64,000 nucleotides of DNA from Bacillota bacterium (GCA_023421115.1 JAEZUI010000049.1:16813-80812); one strand, 5' to 3'. Shown: positions 1 to 9,417, numbered from the stretch's first letter. Notes: generated by a model from the letters alone, not told the origin. Program-made: numbers and translations.

Positions 1-1011
1 CTTTCTGATTGACTCAAGTCTCTTATATAGTTTTAACAATGACTTATTATCATTTCTTTTATTATTAATAAAACTCTCGCATTCCAAAAAAACCGCTTCC
101 ACCTCTAAATCCTTTAATGTATTGTCTAACTGTGCAGCTTTAACAAGATCTCCATCACTCCAGTTCTCCTTGCCAAATCCCAAAAATTTGGCAATTTCTT
201 GCTTAAGACTGTCTAAATAAATTTCTAAAGCCATCCCATTTGCTTTCGCCTTATAATATATATTAGAGAGTGCATAAAGGTTTTCATTTTCCTTTCTCTT
301 GATGGTTTCGAACACAACCACCGGTTTTCCAAACCTACGCGATGCAACAAACATAAATATTAATAAACAAATTACTAATTGAATTATCACAAGCTTTCCG
401 GCAAAGCCTAAAATATCCCAAAGCTTCGCTCCGCTGCTTCCCATACCATGGAAATAGTCATTAAACAAAACCTGTTTATATTTAGCTTCTTCAAGGGCAT
501 CAATAAATTGCACACCCTGTTCGAGATCCTTTACACCTGAATTTGTATATTTCTCACTATCGGTAAAGTAAATTATGCTCCCGTCCCCAACGCTATATTT
601 ATAACCTTGATCATATTGTCCAAAGTGACTAGGCTCTTTTGCACCAAGTTCCTCAATATAATCTTCAATTTCGACATCGTAGGACATTAATACAAGAGCG
701 TTCCCTCTTTCCAACCATTCTTTAAAATACTTTTTTTCCAAATAATTCTCTAATACTCCCAATTGAGGTTCAATTGCAACTACAGTTGCATTTTCAGGTA
801 AAAACCTCGACGGCCTTGTAAATATTTCTACATCATACCCCATTTCCTTTGACAAAAGGTAAAGCGCTCTTGTCCCATCTCCTTCTACACTGTAGGCGGA
901 GTATTCAATACTTTGCTGCAGGTCACCTTTAAAACCATAAACAATTAAACCCGCAGCAACTATAATTAATATAACGGCAACATATATTAAAATCTTCCTA
1001 ATTCGTTTCAT
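1..1011 (-). CDS. DUF4350-type membrane protein, C-terminus cut by window edge
   Basis: The frame is open from an ATG at 1011 to the left edge, about 337 codons. It begins with a short cationic stretch and one hydrophobic segment (about residues 5-24). A DUF4350-like middle follows with the phrase DGTRALYLL near residue 48, and a second membrane segment lies near residue 195. The C-terminal part is helical and charged. DUF4350 proteins occur with MoxR ATPases, DUF58 and DUF4129 proteins in clusters of poorly known function. It is the third gene of a minus-strand run, 41 bp after the DUF4129 gene, so the MoxR and DUF58 genes may lie just outside the window. The family call is from memory of the pattern; the role is unknown. 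Confidence 0.75.
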   Translation of the reverse strand, partial: MKRIRKILIYVAVILIIVAAGLIVYGFKGDLQQSIEYSAYSVEGDGTRALYLLSKEMGYDVEIFTRPSRFLPENATVVAIEPQLGVLENYLEKKYFKEWLERGNALVLMSYDVEIEDYIEELGAKEPSHFGQYDQGYKYSVGDGSIIYFTDSEKYTNSGVKDLEQGVQFIDALEEAKYKQVLFNDYFHGMGSSGAKLWDILGFAGKLVIIQLVICLLIFMFVASRRFGKPVVVFETIKRKENENLYALSNIYYKAKANGMALEIYLDSLKQEIAKFLGFGKENWSDGDLVKAAQLDNTLKDLEVEAVFLECESFINNKRNDNKSLLKLYKRLESIRK

Positions 1012-1052
1012 CAGCTGCTGTTTCCTCCTCTTTAGAATGCCGGTTGTAAACT

Positions 1053-1805
1053 TTACGTATTAGAATTTATCAAATTGCTGTAAACCTCATTCCAATTGAC
1101 AAATGTAGCTTTGTCGGCATTTTTTCCACCATACCAATGTCTGTTGAAAACTTGCGTAAACTCAACCATAACATCATAAACCTCGTGCTTGTTTTCCTTT
1201 ATCTCATTCAAATACTGTTTATTTGTCTTTGCCTTGTTAATTCTAATTATATTTAGATCATTAAACCGGATTAAAAGAGATATATACAAAAATCTCAAGC
1301 CCTGAGTATAATCCCCACTGTTGTAATAATCAAAGGCTTTTTTATAAACTTCATCAGGGTCCTTCAATATATTCAGCAGAAGCGCATCTTCCTCCTGCCT
1401 CACTTTTCGAGAACGTGTTAGTTTTTTTGCAGCAAAATATATGATAAGTCCGATAATTGCAAGTATCAGCACAATAGCTATAATCTGAAGAACAAACATT
1501 ACTTCTTTTGAAACTTTTGAACCGCTAAACACACTCTCAAGCTTATTTGTTATGTTCAACTTCTCCCATATGCTTTTTACAAACTCAATAAATTTATCGT
1601 GTAGAATTTCAAGAAAGCTTTTAGATTTGGTTTTTTCGCCAAACTCACCAGATGCCAGAATTCTTGAAAGTGCATCTTTAACTTCGTTTTCGTTTTCAGG
1701 ACTAAAGGCTTTTGCCTGAACAGAAAACAAAGCAGTCATGCTAAGGACTACCAAAATCCACATGTTAATTTTCTTGTAAACCCTTCCTACAAGCAATTTA
1801 CTCAT
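1053..1805 (-). CDS. DUF4129-type membrane protein
   Basis: A 250-aa protein with a signal-like hydrophobic N-terminus (about residues 13-32), an extracytoplasmic helical part, one strong transmembrane segment (about 105-127) and a C-terminal cytoplasmic domain. The cytoplasmic domain contains RFLYISLLIRFNDLNIIRI and FNRHWYGG, typical of the DUF4129 C-terminal region. A GGAG lies 11 bases before the start. It overlaps the upstream gene by 8 bp, so the two are translationally coupled. The cluster resembles MoxR/DUF58/DUF4129 sets linked to cell-envelope or protease-like functions in other bacteria. No enzymatic motif is seen. Confidence 0.75.
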   Translation of the reverse strand: MSKLLVGRVYKKINMWILVVLSMTALFSVQAKAFSPENENEVKDALSRILASGEFGEKTKSKSFLEILHDKFIEFVKSIWEKLNITNKLESVFSGSKVSKEVMFVLQIIAIVLILAIIGLIIYFAAKKLTRSRKVRQEEDALLLNILKDPDEVYKKAFDYYNSGDYTQGLRFLYISLLIRFNDLNIIRINKAKTNKQYLNEIKENKHEVYDVMVEFTQVFNRHWYGGKNADKATFVNWNEVYSNLINSNT

Positions 1806-2844
1806 TAGCTGTTACTCCATCCTTGTTTAATAAATCTATTGAATTTTCCTCTTCAATAAGCTTTCTCATTTTCACTTCTAAATCCAGTCCCTCTTTTTGA
1901 ACTTTCATGTTTATAAATAATACGGTTATAAACACCAATATAAAAGGTTCTGCTATAGCAGAAGACATTTGAGCAAAGGCATTAACTACGATATAGAGTG
2001 TATTGTTTACAACTGCCAGAAACATTGTCGCACCTAAAAGTAAAGCATTAAACAGATAGTAGAGCATAATTGCGAATATGCCTGAAAATGCAATGTGCCA
2101 AAACTTCCTTTTGCCAAGATAAAAACTTCTTTTTATACTTTCAGATACCGATTTGCCCTCTATAACAATTATATTTGCTCCAAAAATAAGCTTTATCGCA
2201 AAAAAACCTATAGCTATAAAAACTCCGATAATTACTAAAAGCACTAAAAATATTATGACCACAGCCATCAAAACAGGAGGAAAATCCATTGCTGAAATTG
2301 CTATGATAGGTACAATAATAGCTAACACCCCAACAATTATAGAAATGAAATATGCAGCGCCAAGAATCACTGCAAATATAACGGCATTTCCCATCATCTT
2401 TGGCATGAACCTAAAGCAATACTTTATAAGAGCTTTAACGTCTGAAAAAGAAGAAACCTTAACCTCACCGCTTATTGCATAATCATATATCATTTTTATT
2501 ACTGCAGCATTCAAAACAAGCTTAATAGTTATTGAATAGACCAATTGAAGCATACTCATTAAGCCTGTTACCGTATTACCAAAAGCTGATGTATCCCCTA
2601 GATAGCTTTCAAGCATTTCCGGTGAATAAACTCCATTAAACATATCCTTATACATGGTGAAAATACCAGACAACTGATTGTCAACCAATATATTTGAGAT
2701 TATTGAATTCAATACCGTCCAGGGAACATATAAAATAAGGGATAGCAAAACAATACCTTTAAAATTCTGTCTAAAGGCCTCCACTGAATAATCAAGAACA
2801 TCTCCAACATTCATAGGTTTTAAATCATTTCTTATTTCGTTCAT
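1798..2844 (-). CDS. Multi-pass membrane protein, glycerophosphodiesterase membrane-domain-like
   Basis: A 348-aa protein with about six to seven long hydrophobic segments. It starts with MNVGDVLDYSVEAFRQNFK after a short leader, the pattern of the glycerophosphoryl diester phosphodiesterase membrane domain (a membrane region found without the catalytic domain). A GAGG precedes the ATG at 2844. No phosphodiesterase catalytic residues are present. It is the first gene of the three-gene minus-strand operon and overlaps the DUF4129 gene. Function unknown; probably a scaffold or transporter-like membrane partner. Confidence 0.7.
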   Translation of the reverse strand: MNEIRNDLKPMNVGDVLDYSVEAFRQNFKGIVLLSLILYVPWTVLNSIISNILVDNQLSGIFTMYKDMFNGVYSPEMLESYLGDTSAFGNTVTGLMSMLQLVYSITIKLVLNAAVIKMIYDYAISGEVKVSSFSDVKALIKYCFRFMPKMMGNAVIFAVILGAAYFISIIVGVLAIIVPIIAISAMDFPPVLMAVVIIFLVLLVIIGVFIAIGFFAIKLIFGANIIVIEGKSVSESIKRSFYLGKRKFWHIAFSGIFAIMLYYLFNALLLGATMFLAVVNNTLYIVVNAFAQMSSAIAEPFILVFITVLFINMKVQKEGLDLEVKMRKLIEEENSIDLLNKDGVTANE

Positions 2845-2862
2845 AATGACCTCACGTTCTGT

Positions 2863-2930
2863 AGTTTTGGAAATATAAAAAACAACTGGTCAATTGCCAT
2901 TTCAAATAATCTGATTTACATTTTAAAATG
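2863..2930 (-). repeat. Partial copy of the ~105-bp inverted-repeat element
   Basis: The stretch carries the right-end signature ACTGGTCAATTGCCATTTCA, shared with the element at 3148-3252 but in the opposite orientation. The match fades after about 2930 and no left end is seen. It lies just upstream of the DUF4350 operon start. Confidence 0.7.
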
Positions 2931-3098
2931 GGTTCATCATTATAAAATATCATATTTTGCTAATTTTTTCAACATCTCTGATTTTGCTAAATATTCCACG
3001 AATCACATTACTTATTAGTATTGCTAATTATTTTACAAAAAATCATTTTACCTTAGCTTGTTTGAAAAATTTTGTAAACGGCTCAAAAAAGCGAAAAA

Positions 3099-3136
3099 GA
3101 GTGAGCTAAAAGTAATAATCTTCTTTAACTCACTCA
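3099..3136. other. Imperfect hairpin between repeat copies
   Basis: GAGTGAGCTAAA and TTTAACTCACTC form a 12-bp stem with one mismatch, about 13 bases apart. There is no clean T-run. Together with the two repeat copies it accounts for most of the recognisable structure in the 459-bp gap between the DUF4350 operon and dacF. Confidence 0.5.
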
Positions 3137-3147
3137 ACACTATAACA

Positions 3148-3252
3148 TAAGGCCATTTCAAAAAATAACCTATACAAATTTAGTTCACAAAGCCCATCAA
3201 ATCAATTTTTTTGAAATGGCAATTGACCAGTTATTTTTTTGGAATCACCTAA
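3148..3252 (+). repeat. Full copy of the ~105-bp inverted-repeat element
   Basis: It begins TAAGGCCATTTCAAAAAATA and ends with a segment containing TTTTTTGAAATGGC followed by GGAATCACCTAA. GCCATTTCAAAAAA and TTTTTTGAAATGGC form a perfect 14-bp inverted pair. The outermost 30 bases at the two ends also match imperfectly as terminal inverted repeats. It lies about 50 bp beyond the dacF stop codon. No coding capacity; this is the MITE-like dispersed family discussed in the findings. Confidence 0.9.
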
Positions 3253-3303
3253 ACTTCCCCTCTGGTATCGGCAATAAATACATTTCTATATTTGTTCAGA
3301 CCA

Positions 3304-4515
3304 TTAGTCTTTGCCGATGCTAAACCAGCTTTTAAACATTCTAAAAAAGAGTTTACCAAAGTTAGTTTTTTCCACATCTCTGTCCGACACAATATCAATT
3401 CGTGAAATTTCATTTTCATCTATCTTATATATAATTTCCCCTACTTTTTGCCCTGCCTTTACCGGAGCGGTTATTGTTTCATCTAAATTCACTTGACGAG
3501 CTATCTTTGTCTTCTGTCCCCTCGGAAGGAGTACTTTGACATCATTTCCTATGACGGCACCAACTTTTGAAACAGTTCCCTTTTTAACACTAATGTCCGA
3601 TACCAACTCACCCTTTTTGCTGATCTCGGCAGACTCATAATTGGCAAATCCATAATCAAGAAGTTTTCTAATTTCTGCAAATCTTGTATTTGAATCCGGT
3701 TCGCCTAACACAACCGATATCAATCTCATATTGTTACGTGAAGCCGTAGCCGTCAAACAAAAGCCTGATGCTCTTGTAAAGCCTGTTTTCAAGCCATCAC
3801 ACCCGGTATAAAACTTTACAAGTCTATTTGTATTTGTCAAATCAAATTCACCGTTTCTAAAAGTATCTGTATAAATGGATGTATATTCCAATATTTTAGG
3901 ATGTTTTGTTATAAGTTCCCTAGACATTATTGCAATATCTAATGCACTGCTAAAGTGGTCTACATCTGTCAGTCCGGTACAATCCCTAAATTGCGTATTC
4001 ATCATACCAAGGTCTGCTGCCTTTTCGTTCATCTGTACTACAAACGCCTCTTCGCTTCCAGCCACAAGTTCTGCCAAAGAAACAGTGACATCATTTGAAG
4101 AGTGAAGAGCAACTGCTTTTAAGGCATCATGAACAGAATACTGTTCGCCAGGTTCAATGTAAGCTTGTGATCCTCCCATTCCCGAAGCATATTCGGATGC
4201 TGTAACCATGTCCTTTAGGCTTATTCTCCCTGAATCAATTGACTCCATACACAAAAGCATTGACATTACTTTTGTTACACTAGCGATGGGTAGTTTTTCA
4301 TTGCTATTATTCTCTTGCAAAACCTGACCTGTTGACGCATCCATCAAAACATAGGCCTTTGCCTTGAGTTCCGAAACGCTAGTGCTTGCCATTATGCTAT
4401 CAACAGTAGTTGGGTTATAAACCGGCTTTTCTTCTATTGCAAAAGCAACACCGTAAAAAGAACTAATTATAACACATATAATTACTAGACACCTTAACAA
4501 ACCCTTTCTTATCAA
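3304..4515 (-). CDS. dacF: D-alanyl-D-alanine carboxypeptidase (DacF/PBP5 type)
   Basis: A 403-aa serine-type carboxypeptidase that trims the terminal D-Ala from peptidoglycan stem peptides outside the membrane. A signal peptide spans about residues 1-27. The penicillin-binding triad is visible: S79-V-T-K82, S139-S-N141 and K243-T-G245. After about residue 290 comes a PBP5-type C-terminal domain and a short amphipathic tail that could anchor it to the membrane. The start at 4515 follows a GGGGGGAA box. In Bacillus, dacF sits next to spoIIA and downstream of the xerD-deoB-phosphorylase genes and acts in the forespore. The same order upstream here supports DacF over a vegetative DacA. Confidence 0.93.
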   Translation of the reverse strand: MIRKGLLRCLVIICVIISSFYGVAFAIEEKPVYNPTTVDSIMASTSVSELKAKAYVLMDASTGQVLQENNSNEKLPIASVTKVMSMLLCMESIDSGRISLKDMVTASEYASGMGGSQAYIEPGEQYSVHDALKAVALHSSNDVTVSLAELVAGSEEAFVVQMNEKAADLGMMNTQFRDCTGLTDVDHFSSALDIAIMSRELITKHPKILEYTSIYTDTFRNGEFDLTNTNRLVKFYTGCDGLKTGFTRASGFCLTATASRNNMRLISVVLGEPDSNTRFAEIRKLLDYGFANYESAEISKKGELVSDISVKKGTVSKVGAVIGNDVKVLLPRGQKTKIARQVNLDETITAPVKAGQKVGEIIYKIDENEISRIDIVSDRDVEKTNFGKLFFRMFKSWFSIGKD

Positions 4516-4650
4516 TGTATATTCCCCCCAATTAGTTTTCTTTAAGCCATTATAAAAATAACCTTATTAGATTTTTATGCAGAAAACCAATTGTATATGC
4601 ACACACCTTTTTAACATTAAATTCCATATTGTAAAAATGTTAAAATGCAC

Positions 4651-4754
4651 TAAGGCCATTTCAAAAAATAACCTATACAATAATTAAGTAGCAAAGCCCA
4701 TTAAATAAGATTTTTTGGAATGGCGATTGCAAAGTTTTTTTGGGGAATCACCTA
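4651..4754 (+). repeat. Full copy of the ~105-bp element, ending on the pdp stop codon
   Basis: It starts TAAGGCCATTTCAAAAAATA and ends GGGGAATCACCTA. The final CTA of the plus strand is the TAG stop of pdp read on the minus strand, so the element end and the stop codon coincide. Internal bases have drifted (GGAATGGCGATTGCAAAG). Confidence 0.9.
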
Positions 4755-6053
4755 TTCAACATTAGAAAGAATTAAGGGTCTTAGCGGCTCTACCGAATCG
4801 GATAGTATAAGACTCTTTTTCAAGGTTTCAAGAGCTTGATTAATTTTTTCGTTGTCATCGGCATAAAGGGTCGCTATAAGGTCTCCCTTTCTTATAGACA
4901 TTCCTGTTTTCTTATTAAGCTTTATACCCGCCGAATAATCAATAACACTATCTTTTGTTTCCCTTCCCGCACCTAGAATCATAGATGAAATGCCCAACAT
5001 ATCGGTTTTAACTCTTTCTAGATAACAATCCTGTCCGGAGGTAAGCTCATATACATGCTTAGGCTTTTTGAAAAGATCATAATTATCAATAACATCAGGG
5101 TTTCCTCCCTGCATTTCAATCATTTCAGCCAATTTGTTCAACGCCTGTCTGTTTTCAATTACTTCCTTAGCTCTATTTTCACAATAATCTCTATCACCCA
5201 TTTCAGCAAGTTCCAGCATCTTTGAGGCCAAACTTAGAGATACCTCCTCAAGATCTTTAGGTCCATTTCCTTTTAAAGTCTCGATAGCCTCAATAACCTC
5301 AAGAGAATTGCCAATTGCACTTCCAAGGGGAATATCCATGTCGGTAACTATCGCAACAGTTTTTCTTCCTAAATTATTACCTATCTTTACCATTGTTTCA
5401 GCTAACTCTACCGACTTCTCTACAGTCTTCATAAAGGCACCGCTTCCGGTCTTCACATCAAGGACTATTCTATCGGCACCACAGGCAATCTTTTTACTCA
5501 TAATACTGCTCGCAATCAACGCAATACTGTTAACTGTCGCCGTAACATCTCTAAGTGCATATAACTTTTTGTCTGCCGGTGCAAGGTTTCCTGTTTGTCC
5601 TGCCACTGAAATACCCACTTTATTTACGTTATCTATAAATTCCTTCTTTGTAAGGGCAGTCTTAAAGCCCGGGATAGACTCGAGTTTGTCTATCGTACCT
5701 CCGGTATGCCCAAGTCCTCTACCGGACATTTTTGCAACCGGCACTCCACAGGCAGCTACAATCGGGCCTAATATAAGAGTCGTCTTATCCCCTACACCTC
5801 CTGTGCTGTGCTTATCTATCTTTATACCGTCTATAGGAGAAAGATCTATTACATCACCGGAATTAGCCATAATTTCGGTTAAGTCTGCGATTTCTCTCTC
5901 ATTCATACCCTTTAAAAATATAGCCATAAGCAAAGCTGACACTTGATAGTCGGGTATCAATTCGTCACAATAATTCTTAATGAAATAACCTATTTCAGCA
6001 TAACTTAATTCTTTTCCGTCACGCTTTTTCTCAATCACATCATACATTCTCAT
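4752..6053 (-). CDS. pdp: Pyrimidine-nucleoside phosphorylase
   Basis: A 433-aa cytoplasmic enzyme that splits uridine or thymidine with phosphate into the base and (deoxy)ribose 1-phosphate. KHSTGGVGDKTTL and the following SGRGLGHTGGTIDKLE are the phosphorylase signature region, and the length matches the family. A GTG nine bases upstream (6062) is in frame, but the ATG at 6053 is better placed after AGGGGTG and gives the usual N-terminus MRMYDVIEKKRDG. It lies 14 bp after deoB, whose product converts the released pentose 1-phosphate into the 5-phosphate, so the two form a nucleoside salvage pair. Its stop codon overlaps the end of a repeat element. Confidence 0.95.
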   Translation of the reverse strand: MRMYDVIEKKRDGKELSYAEIGYFIKNYCDELIPDYQVSALLMAIFLKGMNEREIADLTEIMANSGDVIDLSPIDGIKIDKHSTGGVGDKTTLILGPIVAACGVPVAKMSGRGLGHTGGTIDKLESIPGFKTALTKKEFIDNVNKVGISVAGQTGNLAPADKKLYALRDVTATVNSIALIASSIMSKKIACGADRIVLDVKTGSGAFMKTVEKSVELAETMVKIGNNLGRKTVAIVTDMDIPLGSAIGNSLEVIEAIETLKGNGPKDLEEVSLSLASKMLELAEMGDRDYCENRAKEVIENRQALNKLAEMIEMQGGNPDVIDNYDLFKKPKHVYELTSGQDCYLERVKTDMLGISSMILGAGRETKDSVIDYSAGIKLNKKTGMSIRKGDLIATLYADDNEKINQALETLKKSLILSDSVEPLRPLILSNVE

Positions 6054-6067
6054 GTAAAACACCCCTT

Positions 6068-7237
6068 TTAGGCTTTTATTTTATCAAAAAAGCTTTCTCC
6101 CGACAATTCGCCGGTAATTTCAAGATACTGGGCTATTGTAGTTGCAATATCGGAAAATGAGCTTCTTGTCCCCAAATTGATGTTTTGCTTGAGCCCTTTG
6201 CCATAGACCAACAGAGGAACGTATTCCCTTGAATGATCTGTACTCTCTGTTGTAGGATCACAGCCGTGATCTGCTGTAATGAAAAGAATATCCTCATCCT
6301 TTAGTGCTTTTAATATATCCGGAAGCCTATTGTCGAATTCAACAAGTGCCTTTGCATAGCCCTCAACATCATTTCTGTGTCCATAAAGCATGTCAAAGTC
6401 TACAAGATTTGTAAACAATATTCCCGCAAAATTCTCATTAAGATACTCTAGAGTTTTATCAACACCCTCGGAATTGCTATGGGTATGTACTGCATGAGTA
6501 ATCCCTCGTTTGCTGAATATGTCCTCTATTTTCCCAACAGCTCTCACCTCAAACCCCTTATCCTTTGCATAATCCAAAATAGTCTTTCCTATAGGCTCTA
6601 ATGAAAAATCCTTTCTTCTTTCAGTTCTCTTGTATTCTCCGCTGTTTCCTGCAAACGGTCTGGCAATTACTCTTCCCACTGCATGCTTTCCTTTTAGAAG
6701 TTCTCGTGCCTTACTACACATTTCATAAAGCCTTTCAATACTTATCACGTCTTCATGGGCTGCAATTTGGAAAACACTGTCCGCAGAGGTATAAACTATA
6801 GGATATCCTGTCTTTACATGTTCATCACCTAATGTCTTTATTATCTCCGTTCCAGAGGCGGCCACATTGCCAATTACTCTTGTATTAACAGCTTTTTTAA
6901 AGGCCTCTATTATCTCTTTTGGAAACCCCTTTGGATAGACTGGAAAAGGTTTTTCAAGAATAATTCCCGAAAGTTCCCAATGACCCGTCGTAGTATCTTT
7001 TCCGGCAGATTTTTCAGCCATTCTACCGTAACATCCTTTTGGGTTGTTTGCAGCCTGTATGCCCTCCATATTCTCTATGTTACCTAAACCTAACTGTTGA
7101 AGATTTGGAAGTGAAAAATCCTTAATATGAGCTGCAATATTTGCTATGGTATTACTTCCCTTATCTCCATACTTATGTGCATCGGGCAATTCCCCCATAC
7201 CAACACTGTCTAAAACAATTATTATGGCTCTTTTCAT
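6068..7237 (-). CDS. deoB: Phosphopentomutase
   Basis: A 389-aa metalloenzyme of the alkaline phosphatase superfamily that interconverts (deoxy)ribose 1-phosphate and 5-phosphate. The N-terminus reads IIIVLDSVGMGELPDA, carrying a metal-binding Asp. The metal ligands DFDMLYGHRND and ITADHGCDPTTESTDHSRE follow near residues 285 and 325, and D-T-T-T-G-H lies near residue 82. An AAGGAG precedes the ATG. The length is normal. Transcribed with pdp; a terminator-like hairpin upstream (7284-7315) separates it from xerD. Confidence 0.96.
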   Translation of the reverse strand: MKRAIIIVLDSVGMGELPDAHKYGDKGSNTIANIAAHIKDFSLPNLQQLGLGNIENMEGIQAANNPKGCYGRMAEKSAGKDTTTGHWELSGIILEKPFPVYPKGFPKEIIEAFKKAVNTRVIGNVAASGTEIIKTLGDEHVKTGYPIVYTSADSVFQIAAHEDVISIERLYEMCSKARELLKGKHAVGRVIARPFAGNSGEYKRTERRKDFSLEPIGKTILDYAKDKGFEVRAVGKIEDIFSKRGITHAVHTHSNSEGVDKTLEYLNENFAGILFTNLVDFDMLYGHRNDVEGYAKALVEFDNRLPDILKALKDEDILFITADHGCDPTTESTDHSREYVPLLVYGKGLKQNINLGTRSSFSDIATTIAQYLEITGELSGESFFDKIKA

Positions 7238-7283
7238 TTTATTTTTCTCCTTGTGTAAAAGTTTTAGTTACTTGAAAACATGC

Positions 7284-7315
7284 AAAAAAGTAAGATATTC
7301 CTATCTTACTTTTTA
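7284..7315 (-). terminator. Rho-independent terminator after xerD
   Basis: AGTAAGAT and ATCTTACT form a perfect 8-bp stem with a 6-base loop. It is extended by A and T runs on both sides and could work in both directions. It lies between the xerD stop and the deoB start. Confidence 0.75.
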
Positions 7316-7389
7316 CACATCATATTTAATACTCTTCGATAATTCAATAATTCAATTATTGCAAAATTATATTGGTTTGTCTAGATGTC

Positions 7390-8274
7390 TTATGCCCTTG
7401 GATGAGTCTTTTTATATACTTCTTTAATCCTGTTCTTCGCAATTTGTGCATAAACTTGTGTTGATGAAATATCAGAATGCCCTAACATCTCTTGTATAGA
7501 TCTTAAATCAGCTCCATTTTCCAAAAGATGTGCTGCAAAGGAGTGCCGCAATGTGTGTGGAGTAATATCCTTATTTATCTTTGCTAGATTTTTGTACTGT
7601 TTGATTATTTTCCAAAAACCTTGTCTGGTAAGTCTTTTACCGTTTACATTGACAAATAATGCTTTTTCATCGTTTCTTTGAATCAATAGCCCTCTCGATT
7701 TTGACATATACTCGTTTATCGCTTGAATTGAGAGAGATCCTATAGGAATCATTCTCTCCCTGGTTCCCTTATTGCACTTTATGAATCCCATATCCACATT
7801 TACGTCTGTAACGTTAAGACATATCAATTCAGATACCCTAATACCTGTAGCATACAATAATTCAAGCATAGCTTTGTCTCTAAATCCTTTCAAATCATCG
7901 CATTTAGGCTGATCAAGCAAGAGTTCTACTTCTTTCGTCGAAAGAATTTGAGGTAATTTCTTTTCCACCTTAGGTGATTCAAGCTCCTCAGTGGGATCAC
8001 CCCCAATTACACCATTCTTTGTTAGATACTGATAAAACGATCTAATTGATGCAAGATTCCTAGATATAGTCGAAGTTGCACGTCCCTTCTTTTGCAGATG
8101 CAGGAGGTAAGTAATCACAGTAGTTTTATTGGTATTTGCAATGCTATTTATTTTTATACCGATCAAATATGTAATATACTGCTCAATGTCCCTCCTATAA
8201 GACTGTAAGGTATTTAGCGACAAACGCTTATCTTTCTCTAAAAAAGTGAGAAATTTTAAAACCAAATCTTCCAT
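7390..8274 (-). CDS. xerD: Site-specific tyrosine recombinase XerD
   Basis: A 294-aa recombinase that resolves chromosome dimers at dif together with a partner Xer. The N-terminal SAM-like core-binding domain spans about residues 1-90 and the catalytic domain follows. The catalytic set is visible: Arg in ATGIRVSEL (near 147), HTLRHSF (His-x-x-Arg near 243-246), LGHSD and the nucleophilic Tyr in STQVYAQ near 276. The length fits XerD/XerC. Its place between spoIIM and deoB matches the Bacillus ripX (xerD) neighbourhood, which favours XerD over XerC. Confidence 0.9.
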   Translation of the reverse strand: MEDLVLKFLTFLEKDKRLSLNTLQSYRRDIEQYITYLIGIKINSIANTNKTTVITYLLHLQKKGRATSTISRNLASIRSFYQYLTKNGVIGGDPTEELESPKVEKKLPQILSTKEVELLLDQPKCDDLKGFRDKAMLELLYATGIRVSELICLNVTDVNVDMGFIKCNKGTRERMIPIGSLSIQAINEYMSKSRGLLIQRNDEKALFVNVNGKRLTRQGFWKIIKQYKNLAKINKDITPHTLRHSFAAHLLENGADLRSIQEMLGHSDISSTQVYAQIAKNRIKEVYKKTHPRA

Positions 8275-8585
8275 TTTTTACCCTACTTCCTCTCTTCTTA
8301 ATAAATAATATATAAATAACCCTAAAACCTTTATCATTTCCAATTGTATAAATCCTTACTATTATACTAGAAAAATTGCTCCTTGTACAATATTTTCCAC
8401 GTATCTTGATATAGTTTGGATTGTTGACTAAATTTTTACAGTGATTTTTGTGCAATAAATACAAATATATGCTTATATGAAATTATAACCATATTCATAT
8501 ATGTATTGTCAACACATTATACCATTATTATACAACTTGTTTGGTATTTGTTAAAGCTTTTTCTATAATTTTCTATTATTCCAAA
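8275..8585. other. Intergenic region, nothing recognised
   Basis: This is 311 bp of very AT-rich DNA upstream of xerD and downstream of spoIIM. I see no credible ORF, hairpin with T-run or repeat copy; it presumably holds the xerD promoter. Confidence 0.5.
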
Positions 8586-9224
8586 CTAAAACATTTTTGA
8601 TGAAATTATCCTGATACATACAGGAGTAATATAGGATTCAACCAATATACCGCCAAATATAAAGCATGAGAAGAACGCTGTCGTAATTGAGTATGTAACA
8701 AATCCCGTCTTTAAGTTCTCCTTATTTCCACGCTTGATTGACCTGCTTCGAATTATATTAAGCGAGAAATTGATACCGTTAACTCCTAAAGCTATAATAC
8801 AGGGTATAATTATTATTTCCTTCGGTACGATACTAAATAGAGTAAAAAGCACTCCCTTTAATCCCATCAAGTCAATTATAAACCCCGAAGTAAAACCTGT
8901 TATGAAGCCTCTTACACCAATAAAAAAATATATAAGAGGTATCCCTATTATAGTTACTCCAAGTGCCCACATTACCACAATAAGCCTTGCGTTATCAATA
9001 ATTGATATCTGTAGTATTTCGTTACTGTCAACCCTCTGATTTTCAAAAAGCTCTAAAAAGCCTTGAAAGTAATTTGTAAGCTCTGTTCTTTGAATTGAAC
9101 TTAAACCGTTTACAGTAAATGCTCCTGCTGACACTCCTGTTACGAAAGTCAAAAACAGAAACAAATAAGTATTTTTATTCTTCTTCACATGTTCCATCAT
9201 TGTGGTACGTATTTTTGTTATCAC
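8586..9224 (-). CDS. spoIIM: Stage II sporulation protein M
   Basis: A 212-aa integral membrane protein with about five hydrophobic segments and the SpoIIM-type motifs TGVSAGAFTVNGLS near the N-terminus and FTSGFIIDLMGLKGVLF in the middle. SpoIIM, with SpoIID and SpoIIP, removes septal peptidoglycan and drives engulfment of the forespore; it acts in the mother cell membrane. Neighbours xerD, deoB, pdp and dacF reproduce a conserved sporulation locus. The N-terminal 20 residues are basic and cytosolic. Confidence 0.88.
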   Translation of the reverse strand: MITKIRTTMMEHVKKNKNTYLFLFLTFVTGVSAGAFTVNGLSSIQRTELTNYFQGFLELFENQRVDSNEILQISIIDNARLIVVMWALGVTIIGIPLIYFFIGVRGFITGFTSGFIIDLMGLKGVLFTLFSIVPKEIIIIPCIIALGVNGINFSLNIIRSRSIKRGNKENLKTGFVTYSITTAFFSCFIFGGILVESYITPVCIRIISSKMF

Positions 9225-9417
9225 ATTTATCCCCTCTTAATTTGGCATCTTTTTCTTTATAATGCTTTCTGATATTGATATATACAGCTTGTGTTACGGG
9301 GCACCTTAACAATATCTATTTAATTACTTAATCCTAATTAATTCTATGACGATAAAAACAAAAAAATTACAATACAAATTAATGTATTGTAAACTTTACT
9401 TAAGGAATAACTAATAT

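Noticed and set aside
2153..2482. 109-aa plus-strand ORF in the first operon
   Set aside because: Lies opposite the membrane protein gene; isoleucine/threonine-rich shadow translation without a ribosome site.
3121..3252. CRISPR array from repeated copies
   Set aside because: Copies are tens of bases to kilobases apart, inverted relative to each other and without regular spacers or cas genes.
5308..5946. 212-aa plus-strand ORF inside pdp
   Set aside because: Antisense to a well-conserved enzyme gene; hydrophobic composition is a by-product of the complementary strand.
8228..8464. 78-aa minus-strand ORF before xerD
   Set aside because: Overlaps the xerD start in another frame, low-complexity composition, no ribosome site.
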